DNA of 64,000 nucleotides from contig NC_091298.1 of the NCBI RefSeq assembly GCF_038502225.1, positions 41,712,862 through 41,776,861 on the forward strand, read 5' to 3'. This DNA is from Cherax quadricarinatus. Its lineage: Eukaryota > Arthropoda > Malacostraca > Decapoda > Parastacidae. Within the stretch, counting starts at the first letter, position 1. Every line of letters starts with the position of its first letter. A program made the position numbers and the translations under genes. The notes below the pieces were generated by a model that did not search any database, was not told the DNA's origin, and saw only the letters and a list, made by a program, of their open reading frames with translations. Below are positions 41,856 to 52,008 of the stretch, one piece after another.

Positions 41856-41990
41856 AATTATATGTGTATTTACTACAAGAACAAGGTATACAGGCCTAGC
41901 TGACATCAATAACATACTACTATATAAAAAGCCCCTTGTTATGCTGAGCATTTCGGGCAAATTAAGTACTTGCCCGGAACTCTCTCCTGG
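41856..41990 (-). mobile_element. SINE tail fragment fused to a LINE A 3' scrap
   Basis: This has the SINE tail blocks CTTGTTCTTGTAG, GTATGTTATTGATGTCAGC and AATGCTCAGCATAACAAGGG, then CCCGGAACTCTCTCCTGG, which resembles the LINE A terminus CCCGGAACTCTCTCCAGG. Confidence 0.6.
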
Positions 41991-42379
41991 TCCAGGTTGC
42001 TTATATTTATTAGCTTCAATGACTCCCCTGCCCTGGATCAGAGGGCCTACATCAGTACAGCATTTAGCTTTAACTTGTTGTCTTACGATATATATTTTGA
42101 CCTTCTTGTTACACATTTTACTAAGGACTTCAGCTGGAAGTTAAAATATACCTGTAATTTAATTTTCATGGCTGTTTTCCTAATTTGCATGTAAGACAGC
42201 CTTCACCATGCAATTTTTTTTATATAATAATACATATATAACATGTATGTGTATATATAAAATATATAAATCATAATATACATGGTAAAGTGTGTCCTAC
42301 ATGTATATAGGAAAACAGCCATGGAGTCCTCAGTAGAATGTACAATATATGGCTCAAAAGATTAAAAAAAAAAAAAAAA

Positions 42380-43048
42380 CTGATTGTAACATATTTGCTC
42401 TGATAAGCATATTTCTATTCATCACAATGATATATATCTAAAAGGAATAACAAGATCTATACAAAACAGAATAACTAATAAAAATGCAGCTTTTCTATAC
42501 AGATCAGTAAGTTACACTATACTATGCAAAAACTCAATGCACATAAAGGACCCTAAAATCTGGAATTCATTATCTGTGAATATAAAAGAAGCACTGTTTA
42601 TAAATTCAAGTCTCTTCTCAAAAATCACTTACTCACCCACAACTAAATAAATACTGAATAATTGTATCTCATAAATTGTATCTCATATATGTATCTCATT
42701 ATTGTATCTCATAAATGTCAACCTGTGACCCAATCAAACTCTGTTACTATTTAACTTCATTGCCTAACAGAATACTCCATTCTACTGATTACACAGCAAC
42801 ACAGTAAATGACCATATGACCTGTCTTTGTAATACTCATTTGTACTAAATTGTTATCTGTTTTACAATAATTTTTGTACCACTGAATATATCATTGTTTA
42901 GTTAATCTTAAGTTAATTTTAAGCCTGCCCGTAATGCTATACATTCAAGTGGCTTTGGCATGCTGCTTTTAACTGTATTCTTTTGTACTTCACTATCATG
43001 TTCAAATTAATAAATAAATAAATAAATAAAATAAATAAATAAATAAAC
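42380..43048 (+). pseudogene. LINE C (CR1-like) 3' fragment with (AAAT)n tail
   Basis: At about 42545 the plus strand reads KGPKIWNSLSVNIK...FKNHL-like sequence in broken frames, equivalent to KGPKIWNTLPENSRT near the C-terminus of LINE B. The 3' UTR blocks shared with 17410-17650 follow, then (AAAT)n at 43009-43048. It is a 5'-truncated, old copy. Confidence 0.6.
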
Positions 43049-43224
43049 ATGTCGCTAAGTTAGCTGGAAGCCACAGTGAAGCCCTTCTGCTCCCTTTCTC
43101 GGTGGTTGATTGACACACCCACGTCAAGGGCTGGAAGGGAAAGAATTGGTACAAACCAGAATGGCTTCATGTACTAGTGATTTATCTGTTATGTTAACGG
43201 ACACACATTAATACTGATAAATTA

Positions 43225-43670
43225 TTATTATTCCACCAAGGAAGAGTGACCCAAGAAAGAGGAAACACTATCGTTCAATTATCTTGCCAGGAGTGTAACA
43301 ACATCACAGTTCAAATGACCCTCTGAACTGCAACATCCTCACCCTTCAGAGTACAGGCACTGTCCTTCCCACCTCCAGGACTGATTTGGCTAACCAAAAT
43401 TTCCCTTCATAAACGTTACCGTGCTCACACTCCAGCAGCACATACATTAAAAAAACTTGTCTCCATTCACTAATTTAACTTGCTCACATCAGCCTCCTGG
43501 ATATTCAAGCTCCACAATGAAACCACCATCACCTATTGCTTCAATCATTTCCCAACTTCATTCTCACTCATCACACCCCATCCATTATGCTTCATCATTT
43601 GCCCTCTATCATCCACACATGCTCACCAACTACTGATCATGCTTCATCACTTACCTAATATCTGGTGAGA
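43225..43670 (-). mobile_element. RTE-like LINE 3' UTR fragment, diverged
   Basis: This matches 2845-3100: CCACCAAGG, CTTGCCAGGAGTG, AACTGCAACATCCTCACCC, GAGTACAGGCACTG, CTTCATAAACGTTACCGTGC. No coding portion remains clearly readable. Confidence 0.6.
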
Positions 43671-44329
43671 GAAGAGTGTGGAGAAAAGGTGTTGGCAAGT
43701 ATGTTGGTGTAAATGGCACTGATTTCTCCCTCTACATGGTACACCACCTCCCCATTACCCTCACATCTCGACACAACCTGAAACACCAATCTGGTATAGC
43801 CTTCACACACCTGATATAACTCAGTTATAAAACCTTATGTTACCTGATACAGCCCACATTCATCTGATATGGCTAACCCACCTGATGCTGCTACTTAAAT
43901 ACAATCCTGAGATTTATACAGTAATGAAAATAGAGAAAGTAAGATATCTAACAAGAAATATATTCTGGCAGGCAAGATGCTGCAGAAACCATAAAAATAG
44001 CAAAATCTGGGAGCAAGCATAGCATCAGCACTCCCTTGATTGGTAAAGGTCTCTTGCATAAGGAATTGAAGATACTGTCTCCTTCGTTGGATCAAATTTG
44101 ATTACCTTCCATGCATGATCTCTACAGCTGTATGGCCCTTATGGATTTAGCACTTAATGATTATAATAATAACGACCTCTACAGGTTTTGCACTTCCCAG
44201 TTAATGTAATAATGCTGTACATAAAATCAGTTGAAGTACTTAGCAATCATACAGCCTCTGCAAAGCTAGCTAACCTAAGAATTGTCTTTCATCTTAGCAT
44301 ATGCAGTGCTAGCACAGAGCCCACGTGTT
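43671..44329. other. Unassigned AT-rich sequence
   Basis: Contains a short dispersed-repeat scrap at 44128-44170 (GGCCCTTATGGATTTAGCAC, then ATTATAATAATAA). No other feature seen. Confidence 0.4.
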
Positions 44330-44401
44330 TATCTGGAGTTTATCTGGAGAGAGTTCCGGGGGTCAACGCCCCCGCGGCCCGGTCTGTGACCAGGCCTCCT
44401 T
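44330..44401 (-). mobile_element. LINE A copy 11, 72-bp 3' end
   Basis: TATCTGGAGTTTATCTGGAG to CCAGGCCTCC. It is joined directly to a SINE. Confidence 0.8.
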
Positions 44402-44584
44402 AGGTCAGTGTCCCAGGATGCGACCCACACCAGTCGACTAACACCCAGGTACCCATTTTACTGATGGGGAACATAGACAACAGGTGGAAAGAAACACGTC
44501 CAATGTTTCTACTCTGGCTGGGAATCGAACCCAGGCCCTCACCGTGTGAAGCGAGAGCGTTAACCACCAGGCCACCAGAGCCTG
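44402..44584 (-). mobile_element. tRNA-derived SINE, head and body
   Basis: The minus strand has perfect pol III-type boxes: A-box region TGGCCTGGTGGTTAACGC (44574-44557) and B box GGTTCGATTCC (44531-44521). The body ends at GGTCGCATCCTGGGACACTG. The tail is missing, replaced by LINE A copy 11. It is one of the least-decayed SINE heads in the window. Confidence 0.85.
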
Positions 44585-44774
44585 ACAAATTGTACTTCTT
44601 TAGTGACTTGCTGATTCATATTTGTGTCTTGCCAAGATTCAATGACTCCCATCAGATGATAACTTCCTAACTTATCCCTCAATGCATCTGGTTCCCTCAC
44701 ATTTACTGACCACCTGTCTTGTCGGGCTGATTGACCCACCATATACTTTCCCTAACTGATATCTATTACTATAG

Positions 44775-44812
44775 CCAAAGAGATGGAAAGATACCCAACT
44801 GACAGACATGTG
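44775..44812 (+). CDS. Candidate host micro-exon d
   Basis: Acceptor TATCTATTACTATAG and a consensus donor GTG|GTAAGT bracket 38 nt. With one incoming base (phase 1, as supplied by exons b and c) it reads KEMERYPTDRHV with no stop. The strong donor and compatible phase are the only evidence, and a chance occurrence is possible. Confidence 0.3.
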
Positions 44813-45121
44813 GTAAGTTCATGTTAATGGAGCTAATTTCATAAAGAAAAAAACAAAGCAAGAAGTAGCAAACTCAGCTCATAACTAAGAATACAGTATT
44901 TTATGTCGGTAATTCTACCAACATTAATATAAAGTATTTTATATTTTATTAAAATGTACTAAATATAAGATGCTTAACCTTGCCCACAGAATATTAATAT
45001 AAGGGGGTTTAATTAATCTTATGCAATGCAATTATAAAGTAATTCAATTTAACAAGAGATGGAATACTGCAGTAATTATACCAGTCATTACCTGGAGTTT
45101 ACCTGGAGAGAGTTCCGGGGG

Positions 45122-47116
45122 TCAACGCCCCCGCGGCCCGGTCTGAGACCAGGCCTCCTGGTGGATCAGAGCCTGATCAACCAGGCTGTTGCTGCTGGCT
45201 GCACGCAAACCAACATACGAGCCACAGCCCGGCTGATCCGGAACTGACTTTAGGTGCTTGTCCAGTGCCAGCTTGAAGACTGCCAGGGGTCTGTTGGTAA
45301 TCCCCCTTATGTGTGCTGGGAGGCAGTTGAACAGTCTCGGGCCCCTGACACTTATTGTATGGTCTCTTAACGTGCTAGTGACACCCCTGCTTTTCATTGG
45401 GGGGATGGTGCATCGTCTGCCAAGTCTTTTGCTTTCGTAGTGAGTGATTTTCGTGTGCAAGTTCGGTACTAGTCCCTCTAGGATTTTCCAGGTGTATATA
45501 ATCATGTATCTCTCCCTCCTGCGTTCCAGGGAATACAGGTTTAGGAACCTCAAGCGCTCCCAATAATTGAGGTGTTTTATCTCCGTTATGCGCGCCGTGA
45601 AAGTTCTCTGTACATTTTCTAGGTCGGCAATTTCACCTGCCTTGAAAGGTGCTGTTAGTGTGCAGCAATATTCCAGCCTAGATAGAACAAGTGACCTGAA
45701 GAGTGTCATCATGGGCTTGGCCTCCCTAGTTTTGAAGGTTCTCATTATCCATCCTGTCATTTTTCTAGCAGATGCGATTGATACAATGTTATGGTCCTTG
45801 AAGGTGAGATCCTCCGACATGATCACTCCCAGGTCTTTGACGTTGGTGTTTCGCTCTATTTTGTGGCCAGAATTTGTTTTGTACTCTGATGAAGATTTAA
45901 TTTCCTCATGTTTACCATATCTGAGTAATTGAAATTTCTCATCGTTGAACTTCATATTGTTTTCTGCAGCCCACTGAAAGATTTGGTTGATGTCTGCCTG
46001 GAGCTTTGCAGTGTCTGCAATGGAAGACACTGTCATGCAGATTCGGGTGTCATCTGCAAAGGAAGACACGGTGCTGTGGCTGACATCCTTGTCTATGTCG
46101 GATATAAGGATGAGGAACAAGATGGGAGCGAGTACTGTGCCTTGTGGAACAGAGCTTTTCACCGTAGCTGCCTCGGACTTTACTCTGTTGACGACTACTC
46201 TCTGTGTTCTGTTAGTGAGGAAATTATAGATCCATCGACCGACTTTTCCTGTTATTCCTTTAGCACGCATTTTGTGCGCTATTACGCCATGGTCACACTT
46301 GTCGAAGGCTTTTGCAAAGTCTGTATATATTACATCTGCATTCTTTTTGTCTTCTAGTGCATTTAGGACCTTGTCGTAGTGGTCCAATAGTTGAGACAGA
46401 CAGGAGCGACCTGTTCTAAACCCATGTTGCCCTGGGTTGTGTAACTGATGGGTTTCTAGATGCGTGGTGATCTTGCTTCTTAGGACCCTTTCAAAGATTT
46501 TTATGATATGGGATGTTAGTGCTATTGGTCTGTAGTTCTTTGCTGTTGCTTTACTGCCCCCTTTGTGGAGTGGGGCTATGTCTGTTGTTTTTAGTAACTG
46601 TGGGACGACCCCCGTGTCCATGCTCCCTCTCCATAGGATGGAAAAGGCTCGTGATAGGGGCTTCTTGCAGTTCTTGATGAACACAGAGTTCCATGAGTCT
46701 GGCCCTGGGGCAGAGTGCATGGGCATGTCATTTATCGCCTGTTCGAAGTCATTTGGCGTCAGGATAACATCGGATAGGCTTGTGTTAATCAAATTTTGTG
46801 GCTCTCTCATAAAAAATTCATTTTGATCTTCGACTCTCAGTCTGGTTAGCGGCTTGCTAAAAACTGAGTCATATTGGGACTTGAGTAGCTCACTCATTTC
46901 CTTGCTGTCATCTGTGTAGGACCCATCTTGTTTAAGTAGGGGCCCAATACTGGACGTTGTTCTCGATTTTGATTTGGCATAGGAGAAGAAATACTTTGGG
47001 TTTCTTTCGATTTCATTTATGGCTTTTAGTTCTTCCCGCGATTCCTGACTCCTAAAGGATTCTTTTAGCTTAAGTTCGATGCTTGCTATTTCTCTGACCA
47101 ATGTCTCCCTACGCAT
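45122..47116 (-). CDS. LINE A reverse transcriptase ORF (664 residues)
   Basis: Open from the frame shared with the end of the endonuclease to the stop at 45122. Landmarks: APGPDSWNSVFIK at about residue 137, HKGG..AKNYRPIAL at 184-200, HGFRTGRSCLSQLL at 231, YTDFAKAFDKCDHG at 264 (catalytic Asp), SVPQGTVLAPILFLILISD at 322, FADD at 353 (catalytic pair), and KDLGVIMSEDLTF-type thumb. It performs target-primed reverse transcription in the native element. Upstream of the first Met the frame stays open back to the frameshift, so the natural protein is an endonuclease-RT fusion. Confidence 0.88.
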   Translation of the reverse strand: MRRETLVREIASIELKLKESFRSQESREELKAINEIERNPKYFFSYAKSKSRTTSSIGPLLKQDGSYTDDSKEMSELLKSQYDSVFSKPLTRLRVEDQNEFFMREPQNLINTSLSDVILTPNDFEQAINDMPMHSAPGPDSWNSVFIKNCKKPLSRAFSILWRGSMDTGVVPQLLKTTDIAPLHKGGSKATAKNYRPIALTSHIIKIFERVLRSKITTHLETHQLHNPGQHGFRTGRSCLSQLLDHYDKVLNALEDKKNADVIYTDFAKAFDKCDHGVIAHKMRAKGITGKVGRWIYNFLTNRTQRVVVNRVKSEAATVKSSVPQGTVLAPILFLILISDIDKDVSHSTVSSFADDTRICMTVSSIADTAKLQADINQIFQWAAENNMKFNDEKFQLLRYGKHEEIKSSSEYKTNSGHKIERNTNVKDLGVIMSEDLTFKDHNIVSIASARKMTGWIMRTFKTREAKPMMTLFRSLVLSRLEYCCTLTAPFKAGEIADLENVQRTFTARITEIKHLNYWERLRFLNLYSLERRRERYMIIYTWKILEGLVPNLHTKITHYESKRLGRRCTIPPMKSRGVTSTLRDHTISVRGPRLFNCLPAHIRGITNRPLAVFKLALDKHLKSVPDQPGCGSYVGLRAASSNSLVDQALIHQEAWSQTGPRGR

Positions 47117-47148
47117 TTCAGATATATTGACCTCTTTTAGCCGCTCTG

Positions 47149-48225
47149 TTATTCTTTTCCGTCGCCTGTAAAGGGAGCGCCTGTCTCTGTTTTACATCTA
47201 CTCCTCCTTTTTCTTAGAGGAATAAGCCTTGTGCATACATCGAGTGCCACCGAGTTAATCTGTTCTAGGCATAAGTTGGGGTCTGTGTTGCTTAGTATAT
47301 CTTCCCAGCTTATATCGGTTAGGACTTGGTTTACTTGGTCCCACTTTATGTTTTTGTTATTGAAGTTGAATTTGGTGAATGCTCCCTCGTGACTAATCTC
47401 ATTATGTCGGTCTGGGGCTCCACGCATACATGTCTGAACCTCAATTATGTTGTGATCTGAGTATATTGTTTTTGATATGGTGATATTTCTTATCAGATCA
47501 TCATTGTTAGTGAAGATGAGGTCTAGTGTATTCTCCAGTCTAGTAGGCTCTATTATTTGCTGGTTTAAATTGAATTTTGTGCAGAGATTTAAAAGCTCGC
47601 GTGAGTGTGAGTTTTCATCAGAGCTGCCTCCTGGTGTTATTACTGCAACAATATTATTTGCTATATTCCTCCATTTTAGGTGCCTTAAGTTGAAATCCCC
47701 CAGGAGCAAGATGTTGGGTGCAGGAGCTGGAAGATTTTCCAGACAGTGGTCAATTTTTAACAGCTGTTCCTGGAATTGCTGGGATGTTGCATCCGGAGGC
47801 TTGTAGACTACCACAATGACTAGGTTTTGGTTCTCGACCTTTACTGCTAAAACTTCCACTACGTCATTTGAGGCATTAAGCAGTTCTGTGCAAACAAGTG
47901 ACTCTGCAATGTACAGGCCAACCCCCCCCTTTTGCCTGTTCACTCTGTCACATCTGTATAGGTTGTAACCTGGGATCCATATTTCGTTGTCCAAGTGATC
48001 CTTTATGTGGGTCTCAGTGAAAGCCGCGAACATTGCCTTTGCCTCTGCAAGCAGTCCACGGATGAAAGGTATTTTGTTGTTTGTTGCTGGCTTTAGACCC
48101 TGTATATTTGCAAAGAAGAATGTTATCGGACTGGTGGTATTGTTGGTACTGGGGGGGGATTTTTTTTCCGGCATTAGTATCTGTATCTGTTGGTTTGGAG
48201 TGGAGGCCATCGACTGTGGTTCCAC
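47149..48225 (-). CDS. LINE A AP endonuclease ORF
   Basis: 358 codons beginning at a GTG (first Met 15 bases later). The frame extends upstream to a stop near 48312 through a lysine-rich stretch. APE-type endonuclease motifs: FFANIQGLKP at residue 37, TETH at 70, KGGVGLYI at 99, VVVYKPPD at 138, LLLGDFNLRHL at 173, YSDHNIIEV at 255. The final SDH supplies the catalytic Asp-His. The last residues RCKTETGAPF are frameshifted; the alternative frame gives RDRRSLYRRRKRITERLKE, which joins the RT. Confidence 0.85.
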   Translation of the reverse strand: MEPQSMASTPNQQIQILMPEKKSPPSTNNTTSPITFFFANIQGLKPATNNKIPFIRGLLAEAKAMFAAFTETHIKDHLDNEIWIPGYNLYRCDRVNRQKGGVGLYIAESLVCTELLNASNDVVEVLAVKVENQNLVIVVVYKPPDATSQQFQEQLLKIDHCLENLPAPAPNILLLGDFNLRHLKWRNIANNIVAVITPGGSSDENSHSRELLNLCTKFNLNQQIIEPTRLENTLDLIFTNNDDLIRNITISKTIYSDHNIIEVQTCMRGAPDRHNEISHEGAFTKFNFNNKNIKWDQVNQVLTDISWEDILSNTDPNLCLEQINSVALDVCTRLIPLRKRRSRCKTETGAPFTGDGKE

Positions 48226-48400
48226 TCCAGGAATGACTGGATTTGGTGTACGATTTCTGCCATTTCCTGCCAGTTTTTTTTTCTTCCTGGCACTAAAAAA
48301 CCTCTCCCTCTTGAGTGGCTGTGGTTACCCAGGTTTTCCCATGGCCTGGATGTTTTGTATCTTTTTGTCAATGTTCTCTTTTATCTCCAAGTTTTGAATC

Positions 48401-48775
48401 AAACTTAATTGGTTTCCTTGCTTAATCTTTGTTAAGCTTTCAATATGATGCCACTTCTTGGGCCACTCATAACACAAAGACATTTGACCTAATAACAGCA
48501 TATTCTGCTGCTGTTATCATCAAGCCCTTGTGTATTTCTCGGTACAACATTATACAGCTGTATTTGAGTCAAACTGTAATAACTATTAGCAGAAATATAG
48601 TAATATATTAAAAAGGAAAATAGATTTAACAAGAGTTAGGTTAAAATAGGCTGGTATAAGGTAATTACATTGGTCATACATAAACAATTTAAATATTAAA
48701 TCATCAGTATTTATACAATTGACTGTAATCATATAATATACAGGTATTATTTGTGCTATAATAATAAAAGGACCC
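48401..48775. other. AT-rich sequence, possibly LINE A 5' UTR
   Basis: No motif seen. No other copy reaches this far to test whether it belongs to the element. Confidence 0.3.
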
Positions 48776-48850
48776 CAACGAAAGTAAGTTACTGTCTGAC
48801 TTTTTTTTTGGGTTATCCAAGGTCTTTATACATATGCTATGTATAAGATA
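48776..48850 (-). repeat. GGATAACCC dispersed repeat, inverted copy
   Basis: GACTTTTTTTTTGGGTTATC, CAAGGTCTTTATACATATGC. The inverse of the copies at 7.7, 16.0 and 22.1 kb. Confidence 0.5.
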
Positions 48851-48926
48851 AGATTTCGTTCAGATTTTTAATCCCGGAGGGTTAGCCACCCTGGATAACC
48901 CAAGAAAGTCAGTCATCGAGGACTGT

Positions 48927-49130
48927 GTCTTCCATTGTGGTCCTCAGTCTTGTCCCCCAGGATGCCACCCACACCAGTCCACTAACACCCAGGTACCTAC
49001 TTGCTGCTAGGTGAACAGGACAACAGGTGTGAGGAAACACGTCGAAATATTTTCACCCCGACAGGAATCGAACCCGGGTCCCCTGTGTGTGAAGCGAGAG
49101 CTTTACCAACCAGGCCACCAGAGCCTCCTC
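48927..49130 (-). mobile_element. tRNA-derived SINE, variant copy
   Basis: On the minus strand: GGTGGCCTGGTTGGTAAAGC, B box GGTTCGATTCC (49074-49064), CGTGTTTCCTCACACCTG, GGTACCTGGGTGTTAGTGG, GGTGTGGGTGGCATCCTGGG. Its body has TTAGTGGACTGGTGTGGGT, the same spelling as the 32-bp satellite unit, so this subfamily is the closer relative of the satellite founder. Confidence 0.8.
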
Positions 49131-49420
49131 AAACTAGTGAAATTCACAAGACTTTTTGATTGCTATGTTACCTAATATTACACGATAATTATACTTACTG
49201 GATACCTCAGAAACTGACGAGGTACCATGTTGGTGCTCCGTCAATATACCTGCCAGAGGAACATCATCATCCACACTTCACCAGTAAAACTGACCAGTAA
49301 TGAAGAATAAAACATAAACCCGGTGCACTGGGGCTTGAAAGCATATTAACAGTTATTCTCAGGGTTTAAGGAAGCATGGTTGGCATAAAGTTCCTCTTAG
49401 TAAGAATTACGGCAGTTCTG
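49131..49420. other. Unassigned sequence
   Basis: No gene or repeat recognised. Confidence 0.4.
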
Positions 49421-49424
49421 GCAT

Positions 49425-51095
49425 TACAAGTTCATGTACTTCAAGTGCATGTAGTACAAGTTCATGTACTACAAGTTCATGTACTTCAAAGGTCATGTTC
49501 TACAACTTCATGTACTACAATTTCATACACTTCAAGTTCATGTACTACAAGTACTTGTACTGCAATTTCAGGTACTACAAGTTCATGCACTACAATTTCA
49601 TGTACTACAAGTTCATGTACTGCAAGTTCATGTACTACAAGTTAATGTACTACAACTTCATGTACTACAAGTACATGCAGTACAAGTTCATGTAATACAA
49701 GTTCAAGTACTGCAAGTTCATGTACTACAAGTTCATATACTGCAAGTTCAGGTACTACAAGTTCATGTACGACAAGTTTATGTACTGCAAGTACATGTAC
49801 GGCTAGTTCATATACTAAAAGTTCATGTACTTCATGTTCATGTATTGCAAGTTCATATACAAGTTCATGTACTACAAGTTCATGTACTACAAGTTCATGT
49901 ACTGCAAGTTCATATGCAAGTTCATGTACAAGTTCATGTATTACAAGTACATGTGCTACAAGTTCATGTACTACAAGTACGTGTACTACAAGTTCATGTA
50001 ATACAAGTACATGCAGTACATTTTCATATACTACAAGTTCATGTACTACAAGTTCATGTACTGCAAGTTCATATGCCAGTTCATGTACAAGTTCATGTAC
50101 TACAAGTATATGTGCTGCATGTTCATGTACTTCAGGTACATATGCTGCAAGTTCATGTACTACAAGTTCATGTACTTCAAGTACATGTGGTACAAGTTCA
50201 TTTACTACAAGTTCATGTACTACAAGCTCATGTATTACACGTTCATGTACTACAAGTTCATGTACTACAAGTACATGTGGTACAAGTTCATGTACTACAA
50301 GTATATGTACTACAAGTTCATGTACTACAAGTACATGTAGTACAAGTTCATGTACATCTTCACTACAAGTTCATGTACTACAAGTTCATGTACTTCAAGT
50401 ACATGTGGTACAAGTTCATTTACTACAAGTTCATGTACTACAAGTTCATTTACTACAAGTTCATGTACTACAAGCTCATGTATTACACGTTCATGTACTA
50501 CAAGTTCATGTACTTCATGTACTACAATTTCAGGTACTACAAGTTCATGCACTACAATTTCATGTACTACAAGTTCATGTACTACAAGTTCATGTACTAC
50601 ATGTACTACAAGTTCATGTAATACAAGTTCATGCAGTACATTTTCATTTACTACAAGTTCATGTACTACAAGTTCATGTACTACAAGTACTACAAGTTCA
50701 TGTACTACAAGTTCATGTACTACAAGTTCATGTACTACAAGTTCTACAAGTTCATGTACTACAAGTACATGCAAGTTCAGGTACTACAAGTTCATGTACG
50801 ACAAGTTTATGTACTGCAAGTTACTACAAGTTCATGTACTGCAAGTTCATGTACTACAAGTTCATGTACTACAAGTTCATGTACAAGTTCATGTACTACA
50901 AGTTAATGTACTACAACTTCATGTACTACAAGTTCATGTACTTCAAGTACATGTGGTACAAGTTCATTTACTACAAGTTCATGTACTACAAGTTCATTTA
51001 CTACAAGTTCATGTACTACAAGCTCATGTATTACACGTTCATGTACTACAAGTTCATGTACTACAAGTTCATGTACAACTACAAGTTCATGTACT
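49425..51095. repeat. 15-bp satellite (TACTACAAGTTCATG), 1.67 kb
   Basis: More than 100 units, mostly TACTACAAGTTCATG with TACTACAAGTACATG, TACTTCAAG and TACTGCAAG variants and some 9-12-bp units. A segment around 50160-50260 recurs near 50385-50505 and 50935-51055 (the order CTTCAAGTACATGTGG, CATTTACTACAAG, AAGCTCATGTATTACACG), showing higher-order duplication. Long open frames (VLQVH, YYKFM, VVHEL repeats) follow from the 15-bp period. Confidence 0.95.
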
Positions 51096-51776
51096 ATTTT
51101 TTGTGGTTGGGCTGAGGGCGTCTCACTCTCCAGTGGACGTTTACCAGATGTATCAATCTTCCTTGTTTTAACCAGATGACTTTTAATCACTTTCTTCAAT
51201 ACACTCTCCTGGAAATTGTCGCAGGAAGTATCTATATCACTTTTGATTTCACTCAGCATTGACTTGACCAGTTTTATTGCCTTAATATCAGGGAAATATT
51301 TCATTCTAATGCAGAACCATCTAGCGATGTCCATGGGGTCTGTGAGCCTAGAACTGACAACTATGTCCATGAAGGACAGTGCATGGTACGAACAGGTACC
51401 ACCGTCCTGTCGTACGCCCCTGAGAGATAGAAGCCTTGTGAAGCAGGAATGCTTATCGTAGTATTATGTTATCAACTCGAGGGCGACCTTAACACGACCA
51501 CCGTCATAGTACAGCAGAGTCCCATCCAGGCAGGAGTATATAGACACACAGTGAGGTGGTTGTTCCATCACTACAATGAGACCATGACCTTTGGGTACAG
51601 GTGGATCCAGAAGCAGCTCATCGCTCCAACACACTTTACATACTTTACCAAATGTGCGAGGTGTGTCAGTAACAATTTTGGTGATATCTGCCACGTTCAG
51701 TGGTTTGGTGGCCTCCAGAAGAGGGTGATAAACACCCAGTATTTTCACGTCCATCCTCTTCCGTTCACTTACCAAT
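51096..51776 (-). pseudogene. Host-like exon resembling a clan CE cysteine protease, frameshifted
   Basis: The minus strand starts after an acceptor-like CTTTCTTTGCAG (exon base 51776). Part one (to 51464) reads VSERKRMDVKILGVYHPLLE, VCKVCWSDELLLDPPVPKGH, GLIVVMEQPPHCVSIYSCLD, LLYYDGGRVKVALEL. A shift near 51465 moves to a second frame with SLRGVRQDGGTCSYHALSF, an alpha-helical C-terminus (IKAIKLVKSMLSEIKSDI) and a charged tail ending where the satellite begins. His (51584-51586), Asp (51503-51505), Gln (51407-51409) and Cys (51392-51394) appear in the His-Asp-Gln-Cys order of Ulp1/adenain-type proteases. His-Asp spacing (27) is longer than usual, so the family call is tentative. Confidence 0.42.
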
Positions 51777-52008
51777 CTGCAAAGAAAGCTTAAGTTTTAT
51801 AACTACGCTAACCACTGGGTCAACTAAACATATTTAAACATAAAAAATCATTCATTCATTACGGATTTGCCAGTACTTCTGGCCTGGAAGTACCGGCAGT
51901 GATAGTGATAGTGATTATGTAGTTATATAGTGACAGTGGAATTTATTTTACATAGTGTAGTGTGTTATATAGTGAAAATGTAGTTGTGTAGTGCAGTGCA
52001 GTGTTGTT
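51777..52008. other. Upstream sequence, putative intron of the protease-like gene
   Basis: AT-rich, with AGTGATAGTGATAG and (AGTGTAGT) motifs grading into the adjacent satellite. Confidence 0.35.

Larger units (their letters stand above)
45088..48400 (-). mobile_element. LINE A copy 12: near full-length CR1/jockey-like LINE
   Basis: This is the longest LINE A copy. From 5' to 3' on the minus strand: a basic N-terminal region, AP endonuclease, RT, C-terminal domain, and a 3' end of two short direct repeats ending CTCCAGGTAA (at 45088). A single frameshift near 47195 (in CAAAAC-like sequence) separates endonuclease and RT frames. Right of about 48400 no family sequence is available to define the true 5' end. 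Confidence 0.88.

Noticed and set aside
44402..44584. Functional tRNA gene
   Set aside because: A and B boxes are present, but no full cloverleaf follows and the sequence continues into a SINE body shared by many copies.
45258..46826. Plus-strand ORFs of 60-142 codons repeated wherever LINE A occurs (for example MRCFISVMRAVK...)
   Set aside because: They are the reverse-complement reading of LINE A RT and appear identically in every copy.
49464..51171. Long VLQVH / YYKFM / TSSCT repeat proteins in the 15-bp satellite
   Set aside because: By-product of a 15-bp period without stop codons; several frames are open simultaneously.
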